Below, in pieces: positions 44,561 to 55,700 of a stretch of DNA of 64,000 nt; within the stretch, counting starts at the first letter, position 1, and each line of letters opens with the position of its first letter. The DNA lies in assembly GCF_020085105.1 (NCBI RefSeq), contig NC_058065.1, positions 1,466,810-1,530,809 on the forward strand, in the 5' to 3' direction. The position numbers were made by a program, and so were the translations under genes. The DNA is from Siniperca chuatsi. Its lineage: Eukaryota; Chordata; Actinopteri; Centrarchiformes; Sinipercidae. The notes beneath the pieces are model-generated. The model searched no databases and had not been told where the DNA came from. It saw nothing but the letters and a program-made list of their open reading frames with translations.

Positions 44561-46254
44561 ATTTCCATGAAATTGTGAACAAGTGAGCCCCTGACATCTC
44601 CTGTAGCGCCACCATGAGGTTGATATTTTTGGCTTTTAGTGAAATGTGGTTCAGACATTCATGTTCCCTTCAGGATGAATTGTAGTCCTTTTGTTGTTAA
44701 TTGGTTGAATATCATCCGGGGTAATGTCGGATATGTTGGATAACGTTTGTCGATCAAACCGACAACGAGTTGGTCAGACAGCGTTAATGTCACCAGCTCC
44801 TCCTCCTCCTGAATTATCTCTCTGTAAGAAGTTCGGCTTGTTTGTCGAACTCTCTGTTAAACTAAAAGTCTGAACCCTCAACTTTCCAGTCTGAAGTCAG
44901 CAGTGCAACTGTTGGATTTCAGCGACTTCAGTCAGGATTTCAAACTCTGCTGGTTGCAAAAAGAAGTCCATGAGAAAATGAGCCTACCTCTCAATTGATT
45001 TATTACCTCAGTAAACAGTTTCCTAATGAGTTTATGGTCTCAGAAGTCTTCTTCAATACAGCATGATGTTCATGTTTGAAAGTTATGGTCCCATTTAGAG
45101 TGGCTACGTCCACTCCTTTCATACAGTCTGTGGTCAGGATGCTAACACGATCACAGTGACTACAATACTGACTGTGTTGTCATGTTCGCCATCTTAGCGT
45201 AGGGTGTGTTAGCATGCTGACATTTGCTAATCAGCGTTAAACTTCATCCTGAGGGGGACGTGAATGCCGGTATCAAAGTTCCTTCAGTAGATATGGAGAC
45301 CCTGCTGAGAAGATCGCAAAAGAGAGAAAGAAAGCAGGGAATTAAGCCAGTGACCTTTAGCATCTCAAACAGATACCTGCAGTGTCGTCTCAACTCATAG
45401 AAGTTTTCCACCATCTTGTACAAACTCTGGTTCTCTATTAAAGCTCCCTTTGTATCTCACTGAGCTACACTGCTGGTGTTATTGTGTTTGTTTGTGGTTT
45501 TATTTCAGCTTTTGACACAAGAATATGAGAAGTAAAGAGCACTGGGACTTGAACCACCAATCTTACAATACTTTTATTATTTCCCTTATTGTTGCTTGAG
45601 CTGTCCCACTGTACCTGTATTCCTCTACAGGAAATGCAAAGATGTTTACATTTTCCCAGAAACATAAAATCATACATTTAATACATAGTTTTCTATTAAT
45701 TTGTGTGTTTTCATAGTATTTCTGCTACAAAGAAGAAGGCACGCAGAATCACATTCACTGTTGTATATTTGGGATTACTTAAAGTTCACATTTAATTAAA
45801 AAAAGATATATGTACACAAAATGTATGTAATATATGTACAAAAAAAGGTATAGAGACACAAAGTAAAGCAGCTTACAAGCAAAGGATGTTGGCAGTGAAG
45901 AACAACCACATCATTTAGTATGTAAAAGTGACCACATGCAGCTGCATCGCAATCCAGCAATGAATATTTTCATCAATATGTCTATAAAATGTCAGAAAAT
46001 AGTTATAATATAAAATAAATTCAAAATCCTTTCATCTGTCCAACAGTCAAAAACCCAAAGATCTTCAGTTTACTGTCGTATATGACAAAAAACAACACAT
46101 AAAATCTTTACTTTTAAGAAGCTGGAACCAGCAGATGTTTGCCATTTTTGCTAAAACGATTAAGCGATTATTACGAGTTTAATCAACTTATATCTGGAGC
46201 TCTTATTAATATTATATATGTGTAATGAAGCATAGCAGATATGGTACATTAGCT
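44561..46254. other. Interruption in the tRNA-like array
   Basis: Mostly unique sequence. One probable decayed module lies at 45330-45400 and another around 45457-45560 (CTGAGCTACACTGCTGG and GGGACTTGAACCACC). The 45425-45720 stretch is duplicated at 47028-47235. Confidence 0.5.
45425..45720. repeat. Duplicated block inside the array, copy 1
   Basis: TGTATCTCACTGAGCTACAC through GGACTTGAACCACCAATCTT, and AACATAAAATCATACATTTA, recur in order at 47050-47160 and 47188-47235. Copy 2 lacks about 75 bp in the middle. Confidence 0.85.
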
Positions 46255-48075
46255 TTCAAAATTTACTGGATCAAAGGAGGATTGAACCCAGATCCTTGAG
46301 ACAGCCTTCTACCACTTTGAGCTTTTGCCTGCAGATGAACCGACCACGCCACCGAGCCCCCTTTGCGTTATGAGTTCCTCTCCGGGCGCTTTTATCTGTT
46401 CACTTTGGGTTTTGGACTTCAAAATTGACTGAGCCTCGATAAGGATCAAACCCACAACTGCAAAGGAACCGAGCAGTCTTCTATCACCCCGAGATACTGG
46501 ACCAGACAGGTGAACTTGCTTTCTTGGCGCTTTTTACTTTCAAAATTTACTGCGTCAAATGAGGATCGATCCCAGATCCTCAAGACAGTCTTCGACTACT
46601 TTGAACTTAGGCCTGCAGATGAAACAACCACACCACCGAGTCCCCTTCGCATTACAACCTTTTCTCCGGGCGCTTTTATCTCTTCTCTTTGGGTTTTGGA
46701 CTTCAAAATTGACTGAGCCTCAACTGGCAACGACCTCAAGGGTACCGAGCAGTCTTCTATCACCCCGAGCTACTGGACCAGACAGGTGGCCAGTCTTCTT
46801 CCACCCTGAGGTATTTGATCTGAGGCACTTCTCTATTTTAGAGATTTTCAGAGATTCAGAGATTAGCGTGAGGACCAAACCCACGGCCTCATGATACCTG
46901 ATGTCGGATCTAACAACCTTAGCCACTGGACCTGAGACGTTGAAATAGTCTTTTTGAAAGCTTTTCAATCTTTCCTCTGAGTTTCAGACTTTAAAAGTCA
47001 TTGAGTCGCTCGAGGATCAAACTGCAAACTCTATTAAAGCTCCTTTTGTATCTCACTGAGCTACACTGCTGGTGTTATTGTGTTTGTTTGTGGTTTTATT
47101 TCAGCTTTTGACACAAGAATATGAGAAGTAAAGAGCACTGGGACTTGAACCACCAATCTTATGCACAGATGTTTACATTTTCTCAGAAACATAAAATCAT
47201 ACATTTAATACATAGTTTTCTATTAATTTGTGTGTGCTGCATCTGCCTGAACATCAAGATCTTGATTGAACCCACATCCTCGGAAGTCCTCATCAGTCTT
47301 CTAACACCCTGAGCTATTTGATCTGAAATACGTCACCTTTTTGTTCTAAATTCATACATAATACCAATATCATCAGAAAACATCACATAGTAAACTTAGT
47401 CATGATACTCTTCCTTTCCATAACCCCCTGCTTCTACCTCTCCAAAAGGCAGGGGGAGACACGGACAGGATTCAAACCCAGATGCTGCATCTCCACTGAT
47501 GTCTAACGGCTGCAGAGAACTCCGCCACACCACCTTCGCGTTATGGCTTCTTCTCCGGGCGCTTTTATCTCTTCGCTTTGGGTTTTGGACTTCAAAATTG
47601 ACTGAGTCTTGATAAGGATCGATCCAATAACCGCAAAGACCCCACCCAGTCCTCTATCACCCTGCGCTACTGGACAAGACAGGTGTCCTTGCTTTCTTGG
47701 GGCTTTTCACTTTTTCCTTTGGACTTCAGCTTTCAAAACACAGTGAATGGCCAGAGTCTCGAACCCATGACCTCAAAACTTCCAAGAAGTCCTACCATGC
47801 TGAGCTACTATGCTGGGTCTATTGGACCAGATTAGTGAACCTTATTTCTTCACGCATTTCACTGTTTTCCTTTGAAAAGCAGTTTTCAAAACACATTTCA
47901 TCCAATGAGGTTCGCATCCAGATTTTCAAACAACACATGACAGAAGGAACAAGTCAATGCATTTCCACCATTTAATGATCAGAGCGGCCATCTTTAAAGG
48001 ACTGACCAAGCAGTCCTCTATCACCCTGAGCTACTGGACCAGACAGGTGGACTTGGTTTCTTGGCGCTTTTCACT
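46255..48075 (-). repeat. Tandem array of tRNA-like modules, block 2
   Basis: At least twelve more modules in the same orientation as block 1. B boxes or variants in reverse complement lie at about 46275, 46442, 46563, 46873, 47015, 47145, 47261, 47467, 47617 and 47755; A-box reverse complements include CCCCGAGCTACTGGACC near 46763 and CCTGAGCTACTGGACC near 48026. The strict B-A-B-A alternation is clearest at 46255-46795. The block ends where the LINE at 48095 begins, within the spacer GACTTCAGCTTTT. Confidence 0.8.
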
Positions 48076-48094
48076 CTTTACTTTGGACTTCAGC

Positions 48095-49064
48095 TTTTTT
48101 ATTTATTTTTATTTTTTTGTGCGCATGCGCCAGCCCGCATGCTGCCTATTGCTGTAGCTCTGTCTTGTCGTCTTACTTTTTCAAACTTTTAGCTTTCCTT
48201 TTTCTTCCAAACTTGAGTAACTTGTGGGTAAGTATAATTTAAACTACGCTCTTTACGAAAATGAGAGTAGAAAGTGTTTTAGTACTTTTTTTTGCCATGG
48301 AACTTCTCCTCCTGCTACTCGGTCAGGGCACTGCTGAAGCCAAGCAGCATTGGGTCTGGTTAACAACAGATGGTGTAACCCTGGTCCCGTTACTATCAAG
48401 CAGAGTATCTGTAGCCCGGACATTGAACTGTTAGCTGTGGGACTCCGGCCATATTATCTGCCACATGAATTCTCACATGCCATTGTTGTGGCTGTTTACA
48501 TCCCCCCCTCTGCTAACCCGGCATCGGCGTGCAACGCCATTCACACCGCCATAGCACAACTCCAGACTCAACACCCGAGTGCACTCATATTAATCTCGGG
48601 TGACTTCAAGCATGTCAATGTTTCAACAACACTGACTAATTTCACCCAGTGTGTGAATTGTCCTACTAGAGAGGAGAGGACACTGGACCTGCTGTATGCT
48701 AACATTAAGGACGCATACAACTTTTCCCCCCTCCCCCCACGGCCTATGAGACACTGCAGGAATGTTTTGAGATGACAAACTGGGATGCACTCTGTGAGCC
48801 TCATGAAGAGGACATTGACGGGCTCACTGAGTGCATCACTGGCTACGTTAACTTCTGTGTGGACTGCAATGTCCCAACTAAGATGGTCCATTGTTATCCA
48901 AATAAACCGTGGGTTACAAAGGACATCAAGGGCATCCTGAATGCCAAGAGGAGGGCCTTTACTGATGGTAATAGGGAGGAGGTGAGGGCAATCCAGGCCG
49001 ACCTGAAGGTGAAGCTCAGGGAGGCTAAGGAGAAGTACAGGAGGAAGCTGGAGTGGAAACTCCA
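48095..49064 (+). mobile_element. Jockey-like LINE, 5' UTR and endonuclease domain
   Basis: The 5' UTR (TGCGCATGCGCCAGCCCGCA...) is followed by coding pieces. 48350-48770 encodes an apurinic-type endonuclease part: NNRWCNPGPVTIKQSICSPD, ELLAVGLRPYYLPHEFSHAI, VAVYIPPSANPA, LILISGDFKHVN, EERTLDLLYANIKDAYNF. The catalytic-type GDFNH is changed to GDFKH. After a deletion that removes the SDH motif region and a stop, 48772-49064 encodes the linker before RT (WDALCEPHEEDIDGLTECI, KPWVTKDIKGILNAKRRAFT). It ends abruptly at a (GT)n tract. Same family as the RT pieces at 34.5 and 36.0 kb. Confidence 0.85.
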
Positions 49065-49334
49065 GTGTGTGTGTGTGTGTGTGACGCTCTGATTGTTCAC
49101 CTGAACAAAAAACGTGTCTAAAACAAGAAAGTACTAATGAATGATAAAAACGTGTGTAAATGTTTGTGTTTGTGCAGTAGGGGGTCACTCAGGGTCACAG
49201 TGTGTGTGTGCTGCAGAAGTGATGAGTCAGTCCAGATGAGTTCAGTTTTATTTCATGTTGTGTAATGTTTTGTACCGTGTGGTGCATTCAGTGTCTCAGT
49301 GTTTCCCTGACTGAACCCCGAGCTGTGTGTGTAG

Positions 49335-49400
<66 letters not shown>

Positions 49401-49430
49401 TTATACTTACAGGTAAACCCAGCCTCAGTG

Positions 49431-49461
<31 letters not shown>

Positions 49462-49498
49462 AGAGGTGTGTGCTTATACTTACAGGTAAACCCAACCT

Positions 49499-49534
<36 letters not shown>

Positions 49535-49620
49535 CGCTCTGATTGTTCACCTGAACAAAAAACGTGTCTAAAACAAGAAAGTACTAATGAATGATAAAAA
49601 CGAGTAAATAAATATTACAT
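49065..49620. repeat. TG microsatellites with a duplicated 85-bp block
   Basis: (TG)n tracts lie at 49065-49083, 49337-49398, 49427-49460 and 49501-49532. The block GACGCTCTGATTGTTCACCT through TACTAATGAATGATAAAAAC occurs at 49082-49152 and again at 49532-49602. GCTTATACTTACAGGTAAAC is also doubled (49399 and 49473), so the tracts have been duplicated repeatedly. Confidence 0.9.
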
Positions 49621-50529
49621 ACGCATCCTTCATCTCAGACAGAAGCGAAAGCAGAGGAACATTTTTACGTAGGTCTGTGGGTAACGTCGATTTTGCGCCA
49701 CCCTGTGGTCATAGCAGGTACTCCACGGTCTCATACAGATCCAAGACTGCCACTGAAAAAGTTAATGTCTCATGTTTTGATGACATGATCATTTTTTCTC
49801 ACAAAAAGGGACTTTTATGGCTACAAGGGCTGTTAGCTGGTTAATGTAACTTCAGTGAACACGTTAGCTTACTGCAGTAGCTGATCAGAGGACAAGCAGA
49901 CCTCGGAAGTAAACCTGGAAGCTAGAAAACTTTTTTGGAGCAGTTCTCATTTGAATGAAAAGCCATTGAGAGATTTTTTTGTCTGCATTTAGATGAAGAA
50001 AGTTCAGACACATCCATGCATCCATTTTCTGCCGCTTATCCCGGGCCGGGTCGTGGTGGCAGCAGGCTGAGCGAGGACGTCCCCGGCAGATGAGATGTAT
50101 AATCTCTCTAGTGCGTTCTGGGCCAACCCCCAGGGTCTCCTGCCGAGCTCCCTTCCGGATGTAAGTTATTGGTTTGATTCCCTTACAGAGAGAATCTGTG
50201 GGACTGCAGTCGCTTGGTGGCAGAGGAAGGTAAATTTGGGTGTCGTCTGCATAATAATGATAACTGATGTTATTATTTTATCTAACATGCCCTAATGGAA
50301 GCATGTAAATGTTAAATAGAAGAGGACCCAGGATTGAGTCTTGGGGAACTCCGCTCAGATGCATAATTACTAGTTGTCCAGAAGATATGACTCGAACCAG
50401 TCGACTGCCTGAATCAGTTTCTAAGATCTTTAAAGAGTAATTTTTTATTTTTTCGTCATACTATAAATTGATTCATTCTGATCTGTGTGTGACTGGGTTG
50501 TTAGGAAGTTATTACATAAGCATTAGTTT
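49621..50529. repeat. Dispersed fish repeats
   Basis: 50010-50190 (CATCCATTTTCTGCCGCTTA, CCCGGGCCGGGTCG, then TTCTGGGCCAACCCCCAGGG) and 50230-50420 (GTCGTCTGCATAATAATGAT ... GGAACTCCGC) resemble two interspersed repeats that I recall as common in teleosts. No gene is seen. Confidence 0.55.
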
Positions 50530-50739
50530 TTGTGTCAAGAAGATTATTCTTTAATAATTCAAAGTTTTTGTTTTCAGCATTATAATCAGCATAAAATCAA
50601 ACTAGAATGTAAAGTTGAGACAGTTGCTGTCTTAGCGTTTTTGTTTAATAATGAAAAAATGTTAGAAATTGTCCAACAAGCCTGTCTTCGCTTCGGAGGT
50701 CACATGCCTGAAATTACCCTCATCGACATTCATATTTTC

Positions 50740-50976
50740 TTAGATCAGTGTTGATGAAGGCATCCTGGACTTGCCTGATAAGACCTCAGAGACGATGGTT
50801 CCCCTGGCAACGCCATGTGTCCCTGTGACACTGTGAGGCTTCAGCAACTTCTCTGTGAATCTTATCGAACCAGAGTTCATATAAACAGCTGCAGCAGCTT
50901 TTCTAACCAACTCCTCGTGAGTCACTGTTGACTTTTTACTGTGTTTACACAACCTCTGTGGAAATAATGCAAATAA
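50740..50976 (-). CDS. Unrecognised open frame
   Basis: The minus-strand frame reads THEELVRKAAAAVYMNSGSI, RFTEKLLKPHSVTGTHGVAR and GTIVSEVLSGKSRMPSSTLI before a stop at about 50740. Composition is protein-like and non-repetitive. A weak acceptor (AACACAG at about 50940) precedes it, and the 5' extension runs into a CA repeat. No domain is recognised. It could be a terminal exon of an unknown gene or a repeat-derived frame. Confidence 0.3.
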   Translation of the reverse strand, partial: LFALFPQRLCKHSKKSTVTHEELVRKAAAAVYMNSGSIRFTEKLLKPHSVTGTHGVARGTIVSEVLSGKSRMPSSTLI

Positions 50977-51114
50977 CACAATTACACTGCACGTGTGTGT
51001 GTGTGTGTGTGCTGACAGGCCCATGTTCAGGATACATGATCATCATGTGTGCAGACTTTCTGTACTTTTGGCTCTCTGTTCAGAGGGTTGTACTTCCGCA
51101 CCAAGTGGACTGAT

Positions 51115-51600
51115 TGTGACCAATATAAGAAAACGACTATGCAAGTAAGTGAGGTTGTGGGTTCGATCCTCAGGTGATTCCTGTCTAAACCTAAGACTCG
51201 CAAACTTTTAGGTATTGAGGCCATGTTATCGTTGATGAAGTGTGTTTTGAAAGCTGCTGTTTAAAGGAAAGAGTGAAACACGTGAAGAAAGAAAGGTCTG
51301 GTCCAATAGCTCAGCATGGTCGAGGACTGCTTGGAAGTTTTGAGGCCATGGGTTCGATACTCTGGTGATTCACTTCGTTTTGAAAGCTGAAGTCCAAGAA
51401 AAGAGTGAAAAGCTCACCTGTCTGGTCCAGTATCTCGGGGTGATAGAGGACGAAAGAGTTTCCCCTCTGGGATCAATAAAGTGTTTCTGATTCTGATAAA
51501 AGCGCCTGGAGAACAGGTTCAAATGCGAAGGGGGCTCGGTGGCCTGGTGGGGTTCTCTGGTTCGAATCCTGTATCGGGTAGGCGGGGGCTGTGAGATAAC
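51115..51600 (+). repeat. tRNA-like modules in opposite orientation, with a LINE tail inserted
   Basis: Four modules on the plus strand: a B box at 51156-51166 (GGGTTCGATCC); a complete type-A module at 51300-51365 (GTCCAATAGCTCAGCATGGT ... GGGTTCGATAC); a second type-A start at 51420-51450; and a type-B module at 51527-51575 (GGGGGCTCGGTGGCCTGGTG ... GGTTCGAATCC). The second A module is cut by a LINE 3' tail at 51452-51497 (GAGTTTCCCCTCTGGGATCA). Inverted relative to the main array. Confidence 0.8.
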
Positions 51601-52140
51601 CACGAGCGGCTGAAGTTTTACTGAAACGTTAAGAAGAAATTGTTTTTGAAATGTTGAAAACAGTTTTGTAAATTGGATGGGTTTCAATAGCCACTAATGT
51701 AAAAGCAATAAATGTCATAGTAAGAATAAATATAAAGACACGAAATAAATAAATACAAAAACAAAATTACAGAAATAAATACTAGACGTTTTCAGAGAGA
51801 AGATTAATGGTCATATTTAACAATCTTTTCTTCTTCGTGAGCTTCAGGAATGAAAGGAAAGTGAAAATAATTGACCAAATACAATAACAGTCTTTAGGAT
51901 CAGCTCATTTTTCATGATGATGCCAAATGTGACTTCTTCCTTTTTAAATGTCGTTAATCCAAGAAAACAACCGTGAGCATGAAAATGTTGGGCTTTATTT
52001 ACAGCTGTTAGATGGAGAAGCTTTAAAAATCACTTTGAGTTCATTGATGAATTTATGACAATAACCTGAAAGATTTCTGTAGCTGTGATCCTGTACAGAC
52101 TCAACTGATGTGTTTCTCTAACAGGAGGAGACTCTCCCTC
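51601..52140. other. 3' flank of the NLR gene
   Basis: AT-rich, with no gene. AAATAAA/AATAAA-type motifs on the minus strand (rc of TTTATT near 51992) could serve as polyadenylation signal for the NLR gene ending at 52141. Confidence 0.45.
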
Positions 52141-52709
52141 CTACAGAGAACACAGAGACACTGAGGAACCAGACCTGGACCAGGACCAGATTGCAAAGCC
52201 AGGATAAAGAGGTTCAGTGAATGTGGTGTTGAAGGTGTGGAGGTGGATCAGTGTGTCAGAGGAGACTCTGTAGAAGGACAGAGTGCCAGCAGGACAGTCC
52301 ACATACACTGCTACTCTGTCAGAGACAGAGGAGGAGGAGGAGGAGGAAGAGGAGGAGGAGGAGATGGATGTTACTCTCTTATTGTGACAGATGGAGTAAC
52401 CATCATCATCAGAGCAGCTCAGACTCCAGGACTGATCATTCCATCCAAACAAACAGTCTCCACTGCGTCCTCTCCTGCTGATTCCTCTGTAACTCACTGA
52501 TATAAATACCCTTCCTCTCCACTCGACCTCCCAGTAACAGCGACCAGTCAGACCATTTCTACACAGCAGCTGAGACCATGGATGATTCAGAAATATTTTG
52601 ATCCTTGAATAAAAACTCTTTAATGTGTCATATATCGCCTTCCTGTTGTCGTCAGACAGTTGGATCTCTCTGTTCGCTGTGTTTGTGTCGAGTGTGAGTT
52701 CACAGGAAT
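52141..52709 (-). CDS. Last exon: PRY-SPRY (B30.2) domain
   Basis: 569 nt, open throughout, stop TAG at 52143-52141. It starts after CCATCAG in phase 1 and reads [20 protein letters not shown] (PRY), then [44 protein letters not shown] (SPRY core) and [20 protein letters not shown]. The PRY stretch [19 protein letters not shown] differs from the usual fish version. A run of about 12 Ser lies in the loop after NKRVTSI, encoded by an imperfect TCC repeat. This exon is the putative recognition surface. Confidence 0.9.
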
Positions 52710-55700
52710 CTGATGGAGAGAACGAGACACAACACAGCTGCAGTTATTAATCTGTCATCTGTTTGATGACGACATCAGAGACGTGAATGAGTGATGTCAC
52801 AGTTTGAAGATGGCTGAATGTGTGCTGCTTTGTTTTCATGAATCAAAGTAAAAACACACTTACACTTCCTCAGACCTGGTCTCAGCCATCGGACTCCACC
52901 GGGCTCCACCCTGAAAGGAGGAGGGGGGTCAGACCAGCACGTCCTCTTTCAGCATGCAGACATGGACATTACATTACTCTCATACACATCTGCACAATCT
53001 GTGCCTCCGGCCTGCTTCTCCCTGCCCCCTGCTCCTCCCTCCCCCCCCTGCTCCTCTTCACCTCTGCCTCTCTCCTCAGACACTGAGAGTGACCCACAGG
53101 ATGTTGTTGTGTGTGAAAGAGGAGGACGACATCTGTTCACACACAAAAACCTCTTTTGGATCGTCCCGTCTCCATTAAGAGTCCCACTTCAACAGCCCTC
53201 CTTGGTTCCAGACCTCTGCCATAAACCAGGTGACAGAGACTCCCAGACTGTTTCCCTCCAAACCCTCACAAGTGTCAGAAATCCTCTTTCTGACAGAAAC
53301 AGCATCGTTTCATGTGCTGGATGTTTTGTGCATGTTCATGTTACTGTGGTTTGGTGCTGAACTGATATCTGTGATGTATATTACAGCAGGAATAATTCCT
53401 GTCAGGATCACGTCTGTCTCACTGTGCTGCACACGTCATGTTCGACGTCACTCAAAGCAGAAATAATGACAGTTTGGGGAAAACTCCTCTCAGATTTAAA
53501 TCTGCTGTGACAAACATGATGTGTCCAGATGTGAGTACAGGAACATCTGTAAAAACAGGTGGAACTTCAGTGTTGGAGCCAAGACTCCCCTGGTCGCCAC
53601 CACCTCAACCCAAAACTAGAATTGGTTTGGACGTCCTTTGTCCTCTCGTCCTCTCGTCCTCTCTTCTCTCGTGACTCTTGGCTTCGTGCTGCCTTTCCTC
53701 CTGAACTGAACTGAAGAACTGCAGATGGAGGACTGAAACAGCAAAGACTTGCTGGAACTTCGCCGTGTTGGCCTCTCGGCCGGTCTGCCAAACGAACCGG
53801 GCCTCCCGACACTAAACCATCTACAGCAGAGACCCAGAGTCTGTCTCTCCTCTCCTGTGTGAGCCCGACTCCTTCAGCTCAGCCCTCCACCTTCTCCACC
53901 TGGGATCACCAACACCACCTCAACAACCTGCGCTGCATCCAGCAGCAACATCTGGTCCAAGACTTGGCCTGCATGAACGCTGAACGCTGCTTAAAGAGCA
54001 ACTACATTTCTACTGAACCTTTCCTGGAAATGACCGTTTGAAGAGTTGATGCAGGATTTGACGTTTCACAGACAGAAGGGCAAAGATTCAGAAGAAACAG
54101 TCGCCGCTCTTTTCCAACATGGCGTCACATTACGTAACATAAGGGACTGCCATCATGTAGGAGGGCGAAACCTTAGAAACAGCTCTCAGTGTGATGCAGT
54201 CCTGTACAACCCAACACTATGAGCTTAGTCAAATGTGCACTATGTGATATCATTCTCTATTATTTGCTTATATTTCTGAACCACATGCAATTTCATGTTC
54301 AATTTGTCATTCATCTGGTATCTCAATAAACATTCCTGGATTGTCAGATATCTCTGGTTAAGTACTGACTGGACTCCTGCAGCGGGCCAGTTCATCCTTC
54401 ATCTCATCACGCCTGGATTACTGTAACAGCCTTTTTACTTGCGAAACCAAAAATCTATTGATCGACTCCAGACTGGACAGAACTTACACTGGCTCCCAGT
54501 ATGTTTCAGAATAGATTATAAGACTTCACTGATTACTTTTAAATCCGGTCGGCTGAGTCAGTGATCTCTTTTAAGTCCCTTCTTAAAACATATGTATTTC
54601 GGAGAGCCTTTCCTGATTTTACTAGTTTTCATTTTCTTTAAACTGTCTTTTTTTTAAAAACAGATGGTTTTATGACTTGTGTGCGAAAGACTCATCCGAC
54701 CTAAAATGCGCCACAGGAAGTCATTCCTGCCTGTGGTCATCAAAGTCTTTAACTCCTCCTCTAAGTGTCAGTCTGTATGAACTTAAGTCGATAAACTGGA
54801 CATTGATCATTAATATCACTGCAATACTTGAAATAATTGTGCAATATTCTCTGTTTTCAGTTTAATTTATTGATATTACTCATACTTCTATCCACCATAA
54901 TAATCTTAATAAGCTACACTTAACTTGACAGTACATGCACTATTACTTATTACTTGTATTATTACATTGTATTTTTATACTGTACATACTTATACTTATC
55001 ATCAACCAGTAATCCACTTTGCACTTTACACTTACAAGTACTTAATTGCTGTAACAAAAAGAGTTTCCCCTCAGGGATGAATAAAGTATTTCTGATTCTG
55101 ATTCTGATATCATGTTTGTTCCTGGAGATGTTCTCCTTGGAGTCCTCCTACACAAATATCTCCATTTCACATTCAACCAGTGTTTCTGTTCTGAGCAAAG
55201 GAAAAAGGCTTCCTACATGTGTGATTGTTCATATAACTCTCATATCCACCTTTAACCAAAAAGACAGAGAAAATGATCTTCCTCCTCTTTCAGACTGTCT
55301 GTGGCTGCAGTAGGCCACTTCATACCTGAGAGTGTCCAGTCTCCAGTGTGGATCCTCCAGTCCAGCAGACAGCAGCTTCACTCCTGAGTCTCCTAGATGA
55401 TTGTAGCTCAGGTCCAGCTCTCTCAGATGGGAGGGGTTGGAGCTCAGAGCTGAGGCCAGAGAAGCACAGCCTTCCTCTGTGATCAGACAGCCTGACAGCC
55501 TGCAAACACACAAAACAACACACATGGCAGATCATCTGAGGGTCCTGCTGCGTCTGTCAGATACAAGAGGACACTCTCCAAATGAATTAATAAATAAATA
55601 CAGTGACTGAATCAGGGATTCAGTAGTAACCATGACATTATGATCTAAATGTTATTCTACAGCCATGCTAGCAGCTCTGTGAAATTAAGTGGAGCTTGAA

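Larger units (their letters stand above)
52911..55325. other. 2.4-kb NLR intron with LINE remnants
   Basis: Separates LRR3 from the linker exon. It carries a pyrimidine-rich patch (53020-53080) and two LINE fragments (54357-54640 and 54690-55100), listed separately. No further LRR exon is seen. Confidence 0.7.

Noticed and set aside
42781-48075. CRISPR-like or genuine tRNA gene cluster
   Set aside because: Not CRISPR: the units are tRNA-like and the spacers are related to each other. Not true tRNA genes: anticodon, acceptor and T-stem pairing is not preserved.
48568-49188. 206-codon minus-strand frame
   Set aside because: Antisense shadow of the LINE endonuclease and linker, plus CA-repeat translation.
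52237-52500. Gly/Arg-rich plus-strand frame
   Set aside because: Antisense of the Ser-repeat region of the SPRY exon.
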